From DATGCT01 sp964639325 (GTDB lineage: Bacteria; Patescibacteriota; Minisyncoccia; UBA6257; GWB1-50-10): a stretch of 43,647 bases of DNA. Of this stretch, positions 6,411-14,392 are shown one piece after another (within the stretch, counting starts at the first letter, position 1; each line of letters opens with the position of its first letter). Location: the NCBI GenBank assembly GCA_964639325.1, contig CAZXDO010000024.1, positions 1-43,647 on the forward strand, in the 5' to 3' direction. A program made the position numbers and the translations under genes. Below the pieces are notes generated by a model, which was not told where the DNA came from, made no database searches, and saw only the letters and a program-made list of their open reading frames with translations.

Positions 6411-7637
6411 TTATGGCATTAAATTTTTTAAAAACTTTTTAACAACTTCCACCGGCCCTGAAGGCTGGATTACTTCTTCATTTCCCCAAATAAGCAAACC
6501 GACTGCTGTAGAAAATTCCGGGTCTTCAATAAGATCCTTGTGAGTAGGATTAATTGCTTCAAGACCGTCAACTTGAGGATAACCTATCTGAACCGGCAAT
6601 TTCAATTCTCTTTTTATTAATTCATCCATACCGGCAATCTTAACCCCGCCTCCGCATATCACTGCTCCGGCAGGTAATTGAACTGAACCGGTAGCTTCCT
6701 TTAACTCATCGTTAACTAATTCTAAAATTTCTTCTAAACGAATTTCAATTATTTCTGAAATAAATTTGCTTGAAACCTCAGTATTATCTTTAACCGAAAC
6801 ATCAATTTCAGAAAGATCTATCTTTTCCTTCCTGGAAACATCCTTTGATATAGCATAGCCGTAAGTCTTTTTAATTTTTTCAGCTAGATCAATTGAAACT
6901 TTAAGGCCCATGGCAATGTCATTGGTAACGTGACCGGACCCCACGGGCAAACTTTTTGAATGAACCACTTTCCCCTCTTCATAAACAACCAAAGAGGTGG
7001 TACCGCCGCCAAAATCTATTAAAACTGTTCCTAATTCTTTTTGTCTTTTAGAAAGAACTGCCCGACCAGACGCCAAAGGTGAAAAAATTATTCCAGACAC
7101 ATCCCCGCCTGTCTTCTTTAAAAGTTCAACAAGCTTTTTTATATGAGGATGAAAAGCTTGAATAAGCATAGTTGAAACTTCAAGGCGGCTGCCTTTCATT
7201 CCAACAGGGTCGGTAATTTCTCCTACGTCATCTACTAAATATTCAGAAACAACATTATGAAGAATAGTGTAATTTCCTTGGCTGAATTTGATTGCCTCTG
7301 AGGCTTGAAAAACTCTATCAACATCATCTTGCTGAATTTCTTGATCAGCTCTTGAAACTGCTACAATCCCCCTGCTCAACCTGGGAATAATGTGCTTTCC
7401 ATTAATGTTAATAAAGATATTTTCAGTAGCCTTCTTAGAAACTTTTTCCAAGTCAACCATTACCTTACGAAAAACTTTTAAGGCCTCTTCTTCGTCAACT
7501 AAAACCCCTTTCCTTAAACCGGCCGAAGGGTGTGAAAAAACGGAAATAACGGAAAGAGTTCCGTCCTTTTTTTTGTCCGCAACCACTCCTTTAATAGAAG
7601 AGGTTCCGATATCTAGTCCTGTGATAATATTTGCCAT
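6411..7637 (-). CDS. ftsA: Cell division protein FtsA
   Basis: Actin-like ATPase that tethers FtsZ to the membrane. The 408 residues start with the phosphate-1 motif GLDIGTSSIKGVVAD and contain FININGKHI of the 1C domain, the phosphate-2 motif IDFGGGTTSLVVY and the adenosine motif CGGGVKIAGM. The C-terminus (VVKKFLKNLMP) is a short basic amphipathic helix, as expected for membrane attachment. The start overlaps the end of ybeY by 25 bp, and ftsZ follows, so the three are probably one transcript. The mra/mur cluster usual around ftsA in other bacteria is absent here. Confidence 0.95.
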   Translation of the reverse strand: MANIITGLDIGTSSIKGVVADKKKDGTLSVISVFSHPSAGLRKGVLVDEEEALKVFRKVMVDLEKVSKKATENIFININGKHIIPRLSRGIVAVSRADQEIQQDDVDRVFQASEAIKFSQGNYTILHNVVSEYLVDDVGEITDPVGMKGSRLEVSTMLIQAFHPHIKKLVELLKKTGGDVSGIIFSPLASGRAVLSKRQKELGTVLIDFGGGTTSLVVYEEGKVVHSKSLPVGSGHVTNDIAMGLKVSIDLAEKIKKTYGYAISKDVSRKEKIDLSEIDVSVKDNTEVSSKFISEIIEIRLEEILELVNDELKEATGSVQLPAGAVICGGGVKIAGMDELIKRELKLPVQIGYPQVDGLEAINPTHKDLIEDPEFSTAVGLLIWGNEEVIQPSGPVEVVKKFLKNLMP

Positions 7638-8032
7638 ATTTTATCTTCAACTCGTTCCATTTCTATAGTATCACTTCTCCTTTTGTGTGTATAGCCTAAA
7701 AGATGGAGTAATCCGTGAATAGCCACCCTTACAGAATCCATTTCTTTCTTTTTTATTGTTCGGGGAGCCAAATATATTTCCCCTAACTTACGCGGCTCAC
7801 CCTTAATACGAGGAATTTCTTCGGGCTCTTCAAAACTAAGGACGGTAGTTGAACCCTCTTTGCCCCTTGATTTTTTATTAACAAGAGCCATTTCTTTGTC
7901 TTCAAGAAGACAAACTTCAACAGAACAATTATCTTTCCCCAAAAAATGAAGCGCCTTTAAGAGCGCTTCCTCTATTTTATTAGCTAAATCACTAAAACCC
8001 TCTTTACTTACGACGTCCACTAAAAGGGCCAT
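7613..8032 (-). CDS. ybeY: Endoribonuclease YbeY (rRNA maturation factor)
   Basis: Metal-dependent RNase of the UPF0054 family, needed for 16S rRNA 3'-end maturation and ribosome quality control. The signature histidine motif HGLLHLLGYTH near residues 105-115 gives the three zinc-binding His. The upstream LGEIYLAP strand is also typical. At 139 residues it is close to family length. The start overlaps the end of rpsU by 29 bp and the end overlaps ftsA, indicating translational coupling. Confidence 0.93.
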   Translation of the reverse strand: MALLVDVVSKEGFSDLANKIEEALLKALHFLGKDNCSVEVCLLEDKEMALVNKKSRGKEGSTTVLSFEEPEEIPRIKGEPRKLGEIYLAPRTIKKKEMDSVRVAIHGLLHLLGYTHKRRSDTIEMERVEDKIWQILSQD

Positions 8033-8240
8033 GACCGTATTTCGTTAATTCTTCTATTTCTTTTCTTTTCTTGTCACGATACAAAGCTGACTTTCGCTGC
8101 TGATTTTTACTCAATTCTTTCTGATAAAACATCCGCTTCTTGGCCTCTCTCAGCACTCCGCTTCTCTTTATTTTCCGATTAAATCGGTAAAGTAAAGAAA
8201 TAAAATTTTCTCCTTTTCTTTTTTTTACTTTAATAGACAT
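8004..8240 (-). CDS. rpsU: Ribosomal protein bS21
   Basis: Small basic 30S protein involved in initiation. The 78 residues contain the bS21 core FISLLYRFNRKIKRSGVLRE followed by a basic tail. It lies between the HIT gene and ybeY, and the last 29 bp are shared with ybeY. Confidence 0.92.
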   Translation of the reverse strand: MSIKVKKRKGENFISLLYRFNRKIKRSGVLREAKKRMFYQKELSKNQQRKSALYRDKKRKEIEELTKYGHGPFSGRRK

Positions 8241-8254
8241 TTTAATAAAATAAT

Positions 8255-8668
8255 TTATTTATTTACTTGCCGTATTTTTTCTGCAATATCCGATAATTTT
8301 TTTTCAGAAGGGCTGTTTATTACATCTTGAATGGAACCGCCCTTATCTCCTTCAAATCTAGGAATAATATGGAAATGAAGATGGTCTACCACCTGTCCAG
8401 AAATTTCTCCGTGGTTTAAACCCATAGTATAACCGGAAGGGTTTAGTGCTTTCTCTATCATTTCTGAAACAATCTTCACTCCCTTAAAGAAAGGTTCAAT
8501 TTTTTCATCCGGCAATTCCAAAAGATTTGAAACATGAATCTTGGGTATAACCATAGTATGTCCTAGTGATCTAGGATTAACATCCAAAAAAGCTACAATA
8601 TCATCATCCTCATAAACTTTTTCAGCCGGAATATCACCTTTTATTATTTTGCAAAAAATACAATCCAT
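8255..8668 (-). CDS. HIT family nucleotide-binding hydrolase
   Basis: Histidine-triad protein of the HinT/HIT group, acting on purine nucleotide phosphoramidates or dinucleotide polyphosphates. The 137 residues begin CIFCKIIKGDIP, have the N-terminal FLDVNPRSLGHTMVIPK strand and the triad HLHFH near residues 114-118. Two Cys at residues 3 and 6 fit the zinc-binding subset. The exact substrate cannot be assigned. A good promoter lies just upstream (8681-8709), so this probably starts the transcript running to ftsZ. Confidence 0.93.
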   Translation of the reverse strand: MDCIFCKIIKGDIPAEKVYEDDDIVAFLDVNPRSLGHTMVIPKIHVSNLLELPDEKIEPFFKGVKIVSEMIEKALNPSGYTMGLNHGEISGQVVDHLHFHIIPRFEGDKGGSIQDVINSPSEKKLSDIAEKIRQVNK

Positions 8669-8680
8669 TAGCGTAGCTAC

Positions 8681-8709
8681 ATTATTATTGTTATACCAAC
8701 TATTGTCAA
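8681..8709 (-). promoter_or_regulatory. Probable promoter of the HIT-rpsU-ybeY-ftsA-ftsZ unit
   Basis: On the minus strand, a perfect TTGACA (8709-8704) is followed after 17 bp by AATAAT (8686-8681). An alternative extended -10, TGGTATAAC, lies between them. It overlaps the hisS stop codon. Confidence 0.6.
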
Positions 8710-10055
8710 CAATGACTCCTCTTTTTTATCTTTTTTAATCTTGATTTAATCTTCTCCACCATATCCTCCAAAGGAACAGTTTCCTGAATACCTGTATCAA
8801 GCTCTCTCATAACAGCCGTACCCTCAAAAACTTCTTTTTGTCCGTATATCAAAACTAGGCCCACTCCGCTTTTTTCAGCCGCTTTCATTTGCGACTTAAA
8901 AGTTTTTCTACCCAAACATTCAACAACCACTACGCCTTTTTTTCTAAACTTATGAATAATTTCTAAACTAGAATTTTTAGCCGCTTCCCCTACGGCCACA
9001 AAAAACAATTCATCCTTTTTTCCCTTTTCTTCCTTTGTTTTTATATTAGTTTTCAATAAATAATCAATGAGGTTGTCCAAATAAATTTCTCCGCTGACCG
9101 AAGGAAGCTGTCTTCCCCCAATTCTTTCTGCTAAATAATCTTGGCGCCCCCCTGAAGCAATTGGTATTTCCAAATTCTCATCAGGGTAAACCTCAAAAAC
9201 AAATTTGTTGTAATAATTTTTATTCCCAAACAAATAAGGATCTGAAACATAATCCACACCATTATCTTCAATAAGGGCAAGAACCTTTTGAAAATGGCTG
9301 TTACAATTTTGGCAAAGATGATCCAAAATATTAGGAGCATTATCACGCACATCAAGACATTTATCTCTCCAACATCTAAAAACTGTTACGGGGTCTTGCT
9401 CGCAACGCTCTCTACACTCACCACAAATCTTATTCTTGTTAAAATCACAGTAATTTTTAAGCTTTTCTTGAAAACCGGGACGGCAAACTCGGCAGCCAAC
9501 GGTGTTAACCTTTAAAACAGGGTTGGTTATCTTCAAATCATTTAACAAATCTAAAATAGCTAAAACTACTTGAGCATCATAAACCGGATCATTGTCCCCT
9601 ATTATTTGAAAACCCCATTCACGGAATTGGCATTTTTCTCCCCTGCCGTTTTTTCTAAAAACCGGACCAGAATAATATGCCTTCAAAGGGAGAGAAAAAT
9701 AACCAAGCTGGTTCTCTAAATAACTCCTCATAACAGAAACACTGCCTTCCGGCCTTAAAACCATTTTTGTCCTTGTACCTGATTTAAAGGTAAAAAGCTT
9801 TTTTTCAGAAAAATCAAAATCTCTTTCCAGTGCCCTTTCAAACAACTCGGCTCTTTCTACTACCGGCGTTTCAACATAATGAAAATGGTGAAATTTAGCT
9901 ATTTTATTTCCAACATCCCAAACTGTCCTCCATAAATCTGTATTTTTTGGAGAAACATCAGCCATACCTTCCACCCCCTTAATCCCCTTAAACCTCTTGT
10001 CTCCATTTTTCTTGGGTTTCTTATTGGTGTTAAATTTTTTAGAGGATTTGGCCAT
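8706..10055 (-). CDS. hisS: Histidyl-tRNA synthetase
   Basis: Class II synthetase charging tRNA-His. Motif 2 region RPEGSVSVMRSYLE, the His-binding strand YSGPVFRKNGRGEKCQFREWGFQIIG and the late IASGGRQDYLAERIGG are visible. A Cys-rich segment in the middle (CRVCRP...CGECRERC...CQNC) looks like a zinc site. The C-terminal anticodon-binding domain ends the chain. The start is placed at the ATG at 10055, giving a basic Lys-rich tail of about 20 residues before the conserved region; an in-frame start at 10106 would add a hydrophobic stretch unlike the family. lepB ends 59 bp upstream. Confidence 0.93.
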   Translation of the reverse strand: MAKSSKKFNTNKKPKKNGDKRFKGIKGVEGMADVSPKNTDLWRTVWDVGNKIAKFHHFHYVETPVVERAELFERALERDFDFSEKKLFTFKSGTRTKMVLRPEGSVSVMRSYLENQLGYFSLPLKAYYSGPVFRKNGRGEKCQFREWGFQIIGDNDPVYDAQVVLAILDLLNDLKITNPVLKVNTVGCRVCRPGFQEKLKNYCDFNKNKICGECRERCEQDPVTVFRCWRDKCLDVRDNAPNILDHLCQNCNSHFQKVLALIEDNGVDYVSDPYLFGNKNYYNKFVFEVYPDENLEIPIASGGRQDYLAERIGGRQLPSVSGEIYLDNLIDYLLKTNIKTKEEKGKKDELFFVAVGEAAKNSSLEIIHKFRKKGVVVVECLGRKTFKSQMKAAEKSGVGLVLIYGQKEVFEGTAVMRELDTGIQETVPLEDMVEKIKSRLKKIKKRSHC

Positions 10056-10114
10056 ATGTATAAATAGATAGTTAATAAAACTCGGAGCAACAGAAACTAA
10101 AAACAAGTTACAAA

Positions 10115-10654
10115 CTAATATTCTGGTGCTGTTATTGCCATTGCCTCGTTAACCGGCCATAGCCGAAAACGAACTAAACCTATAACATTAGAATCTTTCA
10201 AAGCCCCCCAGCTTCGCGAATCAAAACTAAAATCACGATTATCCCCCATTACAAAATATTCGCCTTCATCAAGTTTAACCTCGTATTTTCTACCGCTATT
10301 CTTATCAAGAACATAATTTTCCTCTAATGCGTTTTCCTTGCCGTCCTTAACCACACTTACCCGATCTCCGTCTATAACTAAACTCTCTCCGGGCAAACCA
10401 ATTATTCTTTTGATATAATATGAATGGCCGTCAGTGGGACTTTTAAAAACTATAACCTCTCCTCTCTTGGGTTCGCGAAAACGGTAAGTTAACTCATCAA
10501 CTAATAAATAGTTTCCATTCTCAAAACTAGGCTCCATACTTGAACCGCTTACTAAAAAGGGCTGAGTAACAAAAGTACGGATAAGAACTACTGCCACAAC
10601 AGCAATTATTACCGTTTCGAATATTTCAAAAAATGACCAAAATATCTTCTTCAT
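10115..10654 (-). CDS. lepB: Signal peptidase I
   Basis: Membrane serine protease that removes signal peptides. The 179 residues have one N-terminal transmembrane segment (about 9-28), the nucleophile motif SGSSMEPS (about 37-44), the general-base motif YYIKRIIGLPGE (about 78-89) and the box MGDNRDFSFDSRSWG. The length is typical of the short bacterial form. AAGG directly precedes the ATG. It is divergent from pth, sharing a 38-bp start region. Confidence 0.94.
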   Translation of the reverse strand: MKKIFWSFFEIFETVIIAVVAVVLIRTFVTQPFLVSGSSMEPSFENGNYLLVDELTYRFREPKRGEVIVFKSPTDGHSYYIKRIIGLPGESLVIDGDRVSVVKDGKENALEENYVLDKNSGRKYEVKLDEGEYFVMGDNRDFSFDSRSWGALKDSNVIGLVRFRLWPVNEAMAITAPEY

Positions 10655-10679
10655 CCTTTTTTGCTCTTTTGCTTTCTTG

Positions 10680-10685
10680 TATACT
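10680..10685 (+). promoter_or_regulatory. -10 element of pth (leaderless start)
   Basis: TATACT ends 7 nt before the pth ATG, so transcription should start at or next to the start codon. No convincing -35 is seen, only a T run. The hexamer is nearly palindromic and may also serve lepB. Confidence 0.45.
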
Positions 10686-10692
10686 AAACAAA

Positions 10693-11190
10693 ATGAACAG
10701 TAATTTCAACATCAATAATATTAGGGCCGTAATTGGTCTGGGAAATCCCGAAAAAAAATACTTAAACACCTACCACAATGTAGGTTATATGCTTGTTGAT
10801 TATCTTTACAAAAAAAATCTTAATAACCCCTCCCTATTCACTACCGATTGCAATATGAATATATCCGGCCAATTTGTCCAAAAAATATTAAGTTATTACA
10901 AACTTAAACCCGAAGAAATAATTTTAATTCATGACGATTCAGATTTAAAAACAGGGCAATATAAACTATCTTTTGATCGAGGATCTGCCGGTCATAAAGG
11001 AATTGAATCGGTTATTAACCACTTGAAAACAAAAAAAATATGGCGTCTCAGAATAGGCATCCGTCCTGATAAAGTAACTGCTAAAGCTGAAAAATTTGTC
11101 CTTAAAAAAATTAATGAAAAAGAAAGAGAGGTTTTAGAAAAAACATTTTCTCAAATATATAAAGATATATTTTCTCCAAAAAATTCTTAG
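10693..11190 (+). CDS. pth: Peptidyl-tRNA hydrolase
   Basis: Releases peptides from prematurely dropped peptidyl-tRNA. Motifs are AVIGLGNPEKKYLNTYHNVGY (with the catalytic His in YHNVG), LIHDDSDL and GSAGHKGIESVI. The start is taken at 10693: the frame is open upstream to 10633 but there overlaps lepB and carries no family similarity, and a -10 box sits 7 nt before this ATG. At 165 residues it is slightly shorter than the usual 185-195, being trimmed at the C-terminus. It converges on the pilM-pilN gene with a 13-bp gap. Confidence 0.92.
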   Translation: MNSNFNINNIRAVIGLGNPEKKYLNTYHNVGYMLVDYLYKKNLNNPSLFTTDCNMNISGQFVQKILSYYKLKPEEIILIHDDSDLKTGQYKLSFDRGSAGHKGIESVINHLKTKKIWRLRIGIRPDKVTAKAEKFVLKKINEKEREVLEKTFSQIYKDIFSPKNS

Positions 11191-11203
11191 ATAAGTTTAA
11201 GGC

Positions 11204-12724
11204 CTACTCTTTAACTGCTCCTTTTCCCGTGTATCTAAAACTAACGTCAAAAGAAACAAAATTTCCTTCAGAAGTAAAAATTTTGGAAAAAGGCATATTA
11301 ACTTCTGTAAACCTGGGATCGTTTTCAAGAGTATTTTTAAACTCTATCACCTTGTCATAACTTGGAACCTTGCCTGATAAAGAAATAGGACTGTTTGTTG
11401 AACCAATATTAATACTGTCAATAATTAAGTCGTCCTCCTTGGTTAAACCCATTACTTCTTCCAAAATATTAGGTATTTCCCCTTCATTTTTCTTAACTTT
11501 TAGAACGGCGTCAACTAAAAAGTTAAACTCCTCAACGCTTTCTCTAAGACTATTTACCTCTTCTCGTTCCAAAGTAGTATCAAAAATCTCCAACCTTTCC
11601 CCTAAAGTTCTAGGCTGGGTATTAAGAAGAATATAAGACCCGATCGTTATAATTAGAAAAACAGCCGCTACCCCCAAAAACACATTCCTCCACATTTTTA
11701 TAAAATCTATCACCTGCTCTCTAAAAAATATATCGTCTACTCGAAAAGTTCCTAAACTTATATAATGATCTTTGGACCTGTTCCAATTTCCCCTTACAGC
11801 TGACCCCAATACCGTATACCAAGAAGAGTCCAAAGGTTGGATGCTAATTTGAAGAGGAGCTGCTTGAACCCGGAAGTTAGCTTCAATTAAACTTTTCATT
11901 TCCTGCTCCAGACCGGGCGCTATTACAAAAATATATTTCAAATCTTCATTAAACTTATTAGAAGCAAAATTAGACACCTTTTTAATTTCTTCCACAACCA
12001 CTCTGTTAAAGTCCTCTTTAACTATCTCTTTTTTGTTCCCTTGGACAGAACGCCAAGATCGGAAATAATCAAAATAAATAGAGCCGTCTCTTAAAAGAAA
12101 CAAATCTATTCCGTCACCGGATATATTTAAAATAAGAAAAGAATTTTCCCTTGGCCCGAATTCATTATTAATTACCCAAGATAAAGAAAGAGAGGGGAAT
12201 TCAAAAATTATTGGAGAAAAACCTGCTTTTTCTAAAAGATCCCTAAACTTATCTACCACCTCCGATTCTGCAAAAGCTCCTAAAAGATCAAATTTATCTC
12301 TTGTTTCTTTAATAAGCTGCCAGCTCATATAAGCCTTTTCTGCCGGGATGGGAGAAATGGTCTCCAGATTAAGATTCGCTGCTTCTTTTAATCGCTCTTT
12401 ACCTACGTTAGGAATACTATAACTTTGAGTGTAAACAACCGCAGAAGGCAGACAAACCACCGTCTTTATTTTCTCATCCGGATTCTCCGGAAATATCAAA
12501 CTATGAAGTTCTCTCAAATACGAAACAAAAGCTTCCTCATCTTGAACCTTTCCTCCTAAAACAATACCCGGAGGGAGCTTAACAGAAAAAGTTTGCGGTT
12601 TGTCATCTTTATTAATTTGAAGATATCGAAGATTTGAATCATTAATTTGAAAACCTCCCAATCGAGGTTTCAAAGCCAAGTTCTCAAAAAAAGCGGTTAA
12701 ATTTGCAAAAAGATTTTTTTTCAT
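11204..12724 (-). CDS. PilM-PilN fusion, type IV pilus assembly
   Basis: The N-terminal 330 or so residues resemble the actin-like PilM (start GGFQINDSNLRYLQI, CLPSAVVYTQSYSIP, LILNISGDGIDLFLLRDG). A single transmembrane helix follows at about residues 345-365 (VFLGVAAVFLIITIGSYILL), then a coiled coil and a ferredoxin-like PilN/GspL-type periplasmic domain. In most bacteria these are two proteins forming the inner-membrane alignment complex. The start is placed at the ATG at 12724; an upstream in-frame GTG adds only three residues. It lies downstream of a PilX-like gene. The pilin, ATPases and PilC/Q are not in this window. Confidence 0.82.
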   Translation of the reverse strand: MKKNLFANLTAFFENLALKPRLGGFQINDSNLRYLQINKDDKPQTFSVKLPPGIVLGGKVQDEEAFVSYLRELHSLIFPENPDEKIKTVVCLPSAVVYTQSYSIPNVGKERLKEAANLNLETISPIPAEKAYMSWQLIKETRDKFDLLGAFAESEVVDKFRDLLEKAGFSPIIFEFPSLSLSWVINNEFGPRENSFLILNISGDGIDLFLLRDGSIYFDYFRSWRSVQGNKKEIVKEDFNRVVVEEIKKVSNFASNKFNEDLKYIFVIAPGLEQEMKSLIEANFRVQAAPLQISIQPLDSSWYTVLGSAVRGNWNRSKDHYISLGTFRVDDIFFREQVIDFIKMWRNVFLGVAAVFLIITIGSYILLNTQPRTLGERLEIFDTTLEREEVNSLRESVEEFNFLVDAVLKVKKNEGEIPNILEEVMGLTKEDDLIIDSINIGSTNSPISLSGKVPSYDKVIEFKNTLENDPRFTEVNMPFSKIFTSEGNFVSFDVSFRYTGKGAVKE

Positions 12725-12771
12725 GTCACACACTAAATTTAATTTTTCCTATTTTTTAATTCTAATAAAAA

Positions 12772-13215
12772 TTATTCAATAGAAACCTCTTCTACTGATT
12801 GGAGATTAACTTTCCCCGTTAATTGGTCAACTATTAATTTTGCTCTTACTTTTCTTTCCCGATTTCTTGCACTGGCCGTAGATTCAACAGTATAAATATA
12901 AAGATTATTTTGTTCATCAACCGACCTAGAAATAGAAACAGAAACCGTATCATCACCTACTCCGGTTTCATAGTCTACACCGCCTGCCCCAAACTCTTTA
13001 TTACTTGAAATCTTAACTATTGCATCATACATCCCCGTATTAGCAGCAGAGAGAGCTCTAACAGAAAGACGTTCTCCCAAAGAAGAAGCGCTGACAAAAA
13101 ATGAAATAAAGGATCCGGCAATAACAATTTCAATAATTATTCCTCCAATTAAAAGAACAAAAGGAAGAGCAATCTGCCCCTTTGAATTATACAGGTTATT
13201 TAATCTCAACTCCAT
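12772..13215 (-). CDS. PilX-like type IV pilus/pseudopilus accessory protein
   Basis: About 147 residues with a short basic N-terminus, then one hydrophobic segment (QIALPFVLLIGGIIIEIVI...FFVS) followed by SLGERLSVRALSAANTGMYDAI. This resembles the N-terminal region of PilX-type minor pilins, with A-A-N-T-G-M in place of the usual A-E-x-G-M. The rest is beta-rich and of unknown role. A TATAAT box ends 7 nt before the ATG at 13215, supporting this start over an in-frame upstream codon. The C-terminus EEVSIE nearly matches that of the next gene upstream (EEASIE). Pilus function is inferred from the N-terminus and the neighbouring pilM-pilN. Confidence 0.6.
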   Translation of the reverse strand: MELRLNNLYNSKGQIALPFVLLIGGIIIEIVIAGSFISFFVSASSLGERLSVRALSAANTGMYDAIVKISSNKEFGAGGVDYETGVGDDTVSVSISRSVDEQNNLYIYTVESTASARNRERKVRAKLIVDQLTGKVNLQSVEEVSIE

Positions 13216-13222
13216 CTTGTTA

Positions 13223-13251
13223 ATTATAAACCCCAAGCTTTAAATTCCAAA
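13223..13251 (-). promoter_or_regulatory. Promoter of the PilX-like gene (leaderless)
   Basis: TTTGGA (13251-13246), 17 bp, TATAAT (13228-13223), then 7 nt to the ATG at 13215. Confidence 0.6.
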
Positions 13252-13262
13252 GACTATAAAAA

Positions 13263-13300
13263 ATTATCCCTTGCAACAAAAAATGCAAGGGATAATTATT
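13263..13300 (-). terminator. Terminator of the Gln-tailed membrane protein gene
   Basis: A 14-bp perfect stem (AATTATCCCTTGCA and complement) with an A-rich loop lies 24 bp beyond the stop at 13322. It is followed by TTTT on the minus strand. Confidence 0.75.
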
Positions 13301-13321
13301 TTTCGCAAGTTATAAGAATTT

Positions 13322-13753
13322 CTACTCAATAGAAGCTTCTTCTTGTTGCTGAGGCTGAACTTGCTGTTGCTGTTGAGGTACCTGTTGCTGTTGAGGCAAA
13401 AGGTCAGGATTTTCTTCTAACAATTGAGCCATCTGCCCGGTTGAATCAAGCTCAGTACTCCAAAGCACTTGGTCTTTGTTTATATTCAAGAAATCACCCG
13501 GACCCCAGAAAACATTTTTAAATCTCTGAACCGAGTAAGGATTGTCTTGGTCTTCCATATTAACCTGAATGGTGTAAACCTGACTCATACCGTACTTTGG
13601 AAAATGAACTAATTTTCCAAAGTATAAATCACCGGTAGTAAGGTAAACTGCACTAAACTTAGAACTGCCTACCATCTTCCATATCCCCCAACCTGCAATT
13701 AAAAGAATTACAACAATAATTGCAATTAAAAGAATTAAGTTAACTTTTTTCAT
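13322..13753 (-). CDS. Membrane-anchored protein with Gln-rich tail, unknown function
   Basis: 143 residues: a single N-terminal transmembrane helix (about 5-25), then an extracytoplasmic domain beginning SAVYLTTGDLYFGKLVHFPKYG, and a tail of Gln/Pro repeats (PQQQQVPQQQQQ type, about 118-137) ending EEASIE. I recognise no enzymatic motif. It is a small surface-exposed or periplasmic candidate between pilus genes and a cupredoxin-like gene. It is monocistronic by appearance: a strong terminator follows, and a TAAAAT box ends 8 nt before the ATG. Confidence 0.75.
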   Translation of the reverse strand: MKKVNLILLIAIIVVILLIAGWGIWKMVGSSKFSAVYLTTGDLYFGKLVHFPKYGMSQVYTIQVNMEDQDNPYSVQRFKNVFWGPGDFLNINKDQVLWSTELDSTGQMAQLLEENPDLLPQQQQVPQQQQQVQPQQQEEASIE

Positions 13754-13815
13754 AATAATTTATTTTATTTTAATTTTTTATCTCGCGAAACTTTCTCACT
13801 AATATTACCTTAAAC

Positions 13816-14316
13816 TTATCGCGCTTTTATTACTAACGACCCTTTTATTTCCTTTCCTCCGGGGCATATATCCCGGCAAAGGTAAGTGTATGTTCCTGAA
13901 GACAAGGCTTGAAATTCAAGCACTTTCTCATCACCCTCTTCTATAATTTGGTAATGACCTGTGTCGGGCAAGAAAATGTCATAACTAACTCCATCTGTTA
14001 TTAAATCAATATGTACCGTATCGCCTTGGTTAACCACAATCTCCTCCGGATCAAAACCGTCTTTGGTAGCTGTCATTTCAAAAGTTCTTAAACTGGCCTC
14101 ACTCCCAGGAGCTGCTTTAGCCTCGCTCTTGGGCTCTGTCAATTCTATATCTTCATCAGGAATTTCCGGGTTAAAAGTTTCAGTTCCTACTGTTTCTTCA
14201 TTTTCTAAAACATCGCCATTATCTTCAATAACGCCCTTTTTACCGCCTAGGGCAATAATAACCAAAACTATAGCAACCACTATTACTAAACCTATTAAAA
14301 TTCCTTTTTTATTCAT
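13816..14316 (-). CDS. Membrane-anchored cupredoxin-like protein lacking usual copper ligands
   Basis: 166 residues: an N-terminal transmembrane anchor (5-25), an acidic linker (about 30-75) and a C-terminal cupredoxin-type beta-sandwich (FEMTATKDGFDPEEIVVNQGDTVHIDL...). The terminal loop is CRDICPGGKEIKG, which aligns with the Cu(A) loop Cys-x3-Cys-x3-His-x2-Met of cytochrome oxidase subunit II, but His and Met are both Lys. The upstream ligand His is replaced in VSYDIFLPDTG. The two Cys may form a disulfide or bind another metal. A TATAAT box (14328-14323) ends 6 nt before the ATG. Electron-transfer function is doubtful. Confidence 0.7.
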   Translation of the reverse strand: MNKKGILIGLVIVVAIVLVIIALGGKKGVIEDNGDVLENEETVGTETFNPEIPDEDIELTEPKSEAKAAPGSEASLRTFEMTATKDGFDPEEIVVNQGDTVHIDLITDGVSYDIFLPDTGHYQIIEEGDEKVLEFQALSSGTYTYLCRDICPGGKEIKGSLVIKAR

Positions 14317-14322
14317 GGACTT

Positions 14323-14328
14323 ATTATA
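14323..14328 (-). promoter_or_regulatory. -10 element of the cupredoxin-like gene (leaderless)
   Basis: TATAAT on the minus strand ends 6 nt before the ATG at 14316. The -35 region is AT-rich without a clear match. Confidence 0.45.
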
Positions 14329-14381
14329 TTTATTTATCTTCTTTAATTATATTAAGCAAAACAACAAAGGTAAACAGGGGC

Positions 14382-14390
14382 TGTGGATAA
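14382..14390 (-). promoter_or_regulatory. Isolated DnaA box
   Basis: TGTGGATAA (minus-strand TTATCCACA) sits 2 bp beyond the antiporter stop codon. It is a consensus single site with no cluster around it and may be chance or a titration site. Confidence 0.3.
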
Positions 14391-14392
14391 CA

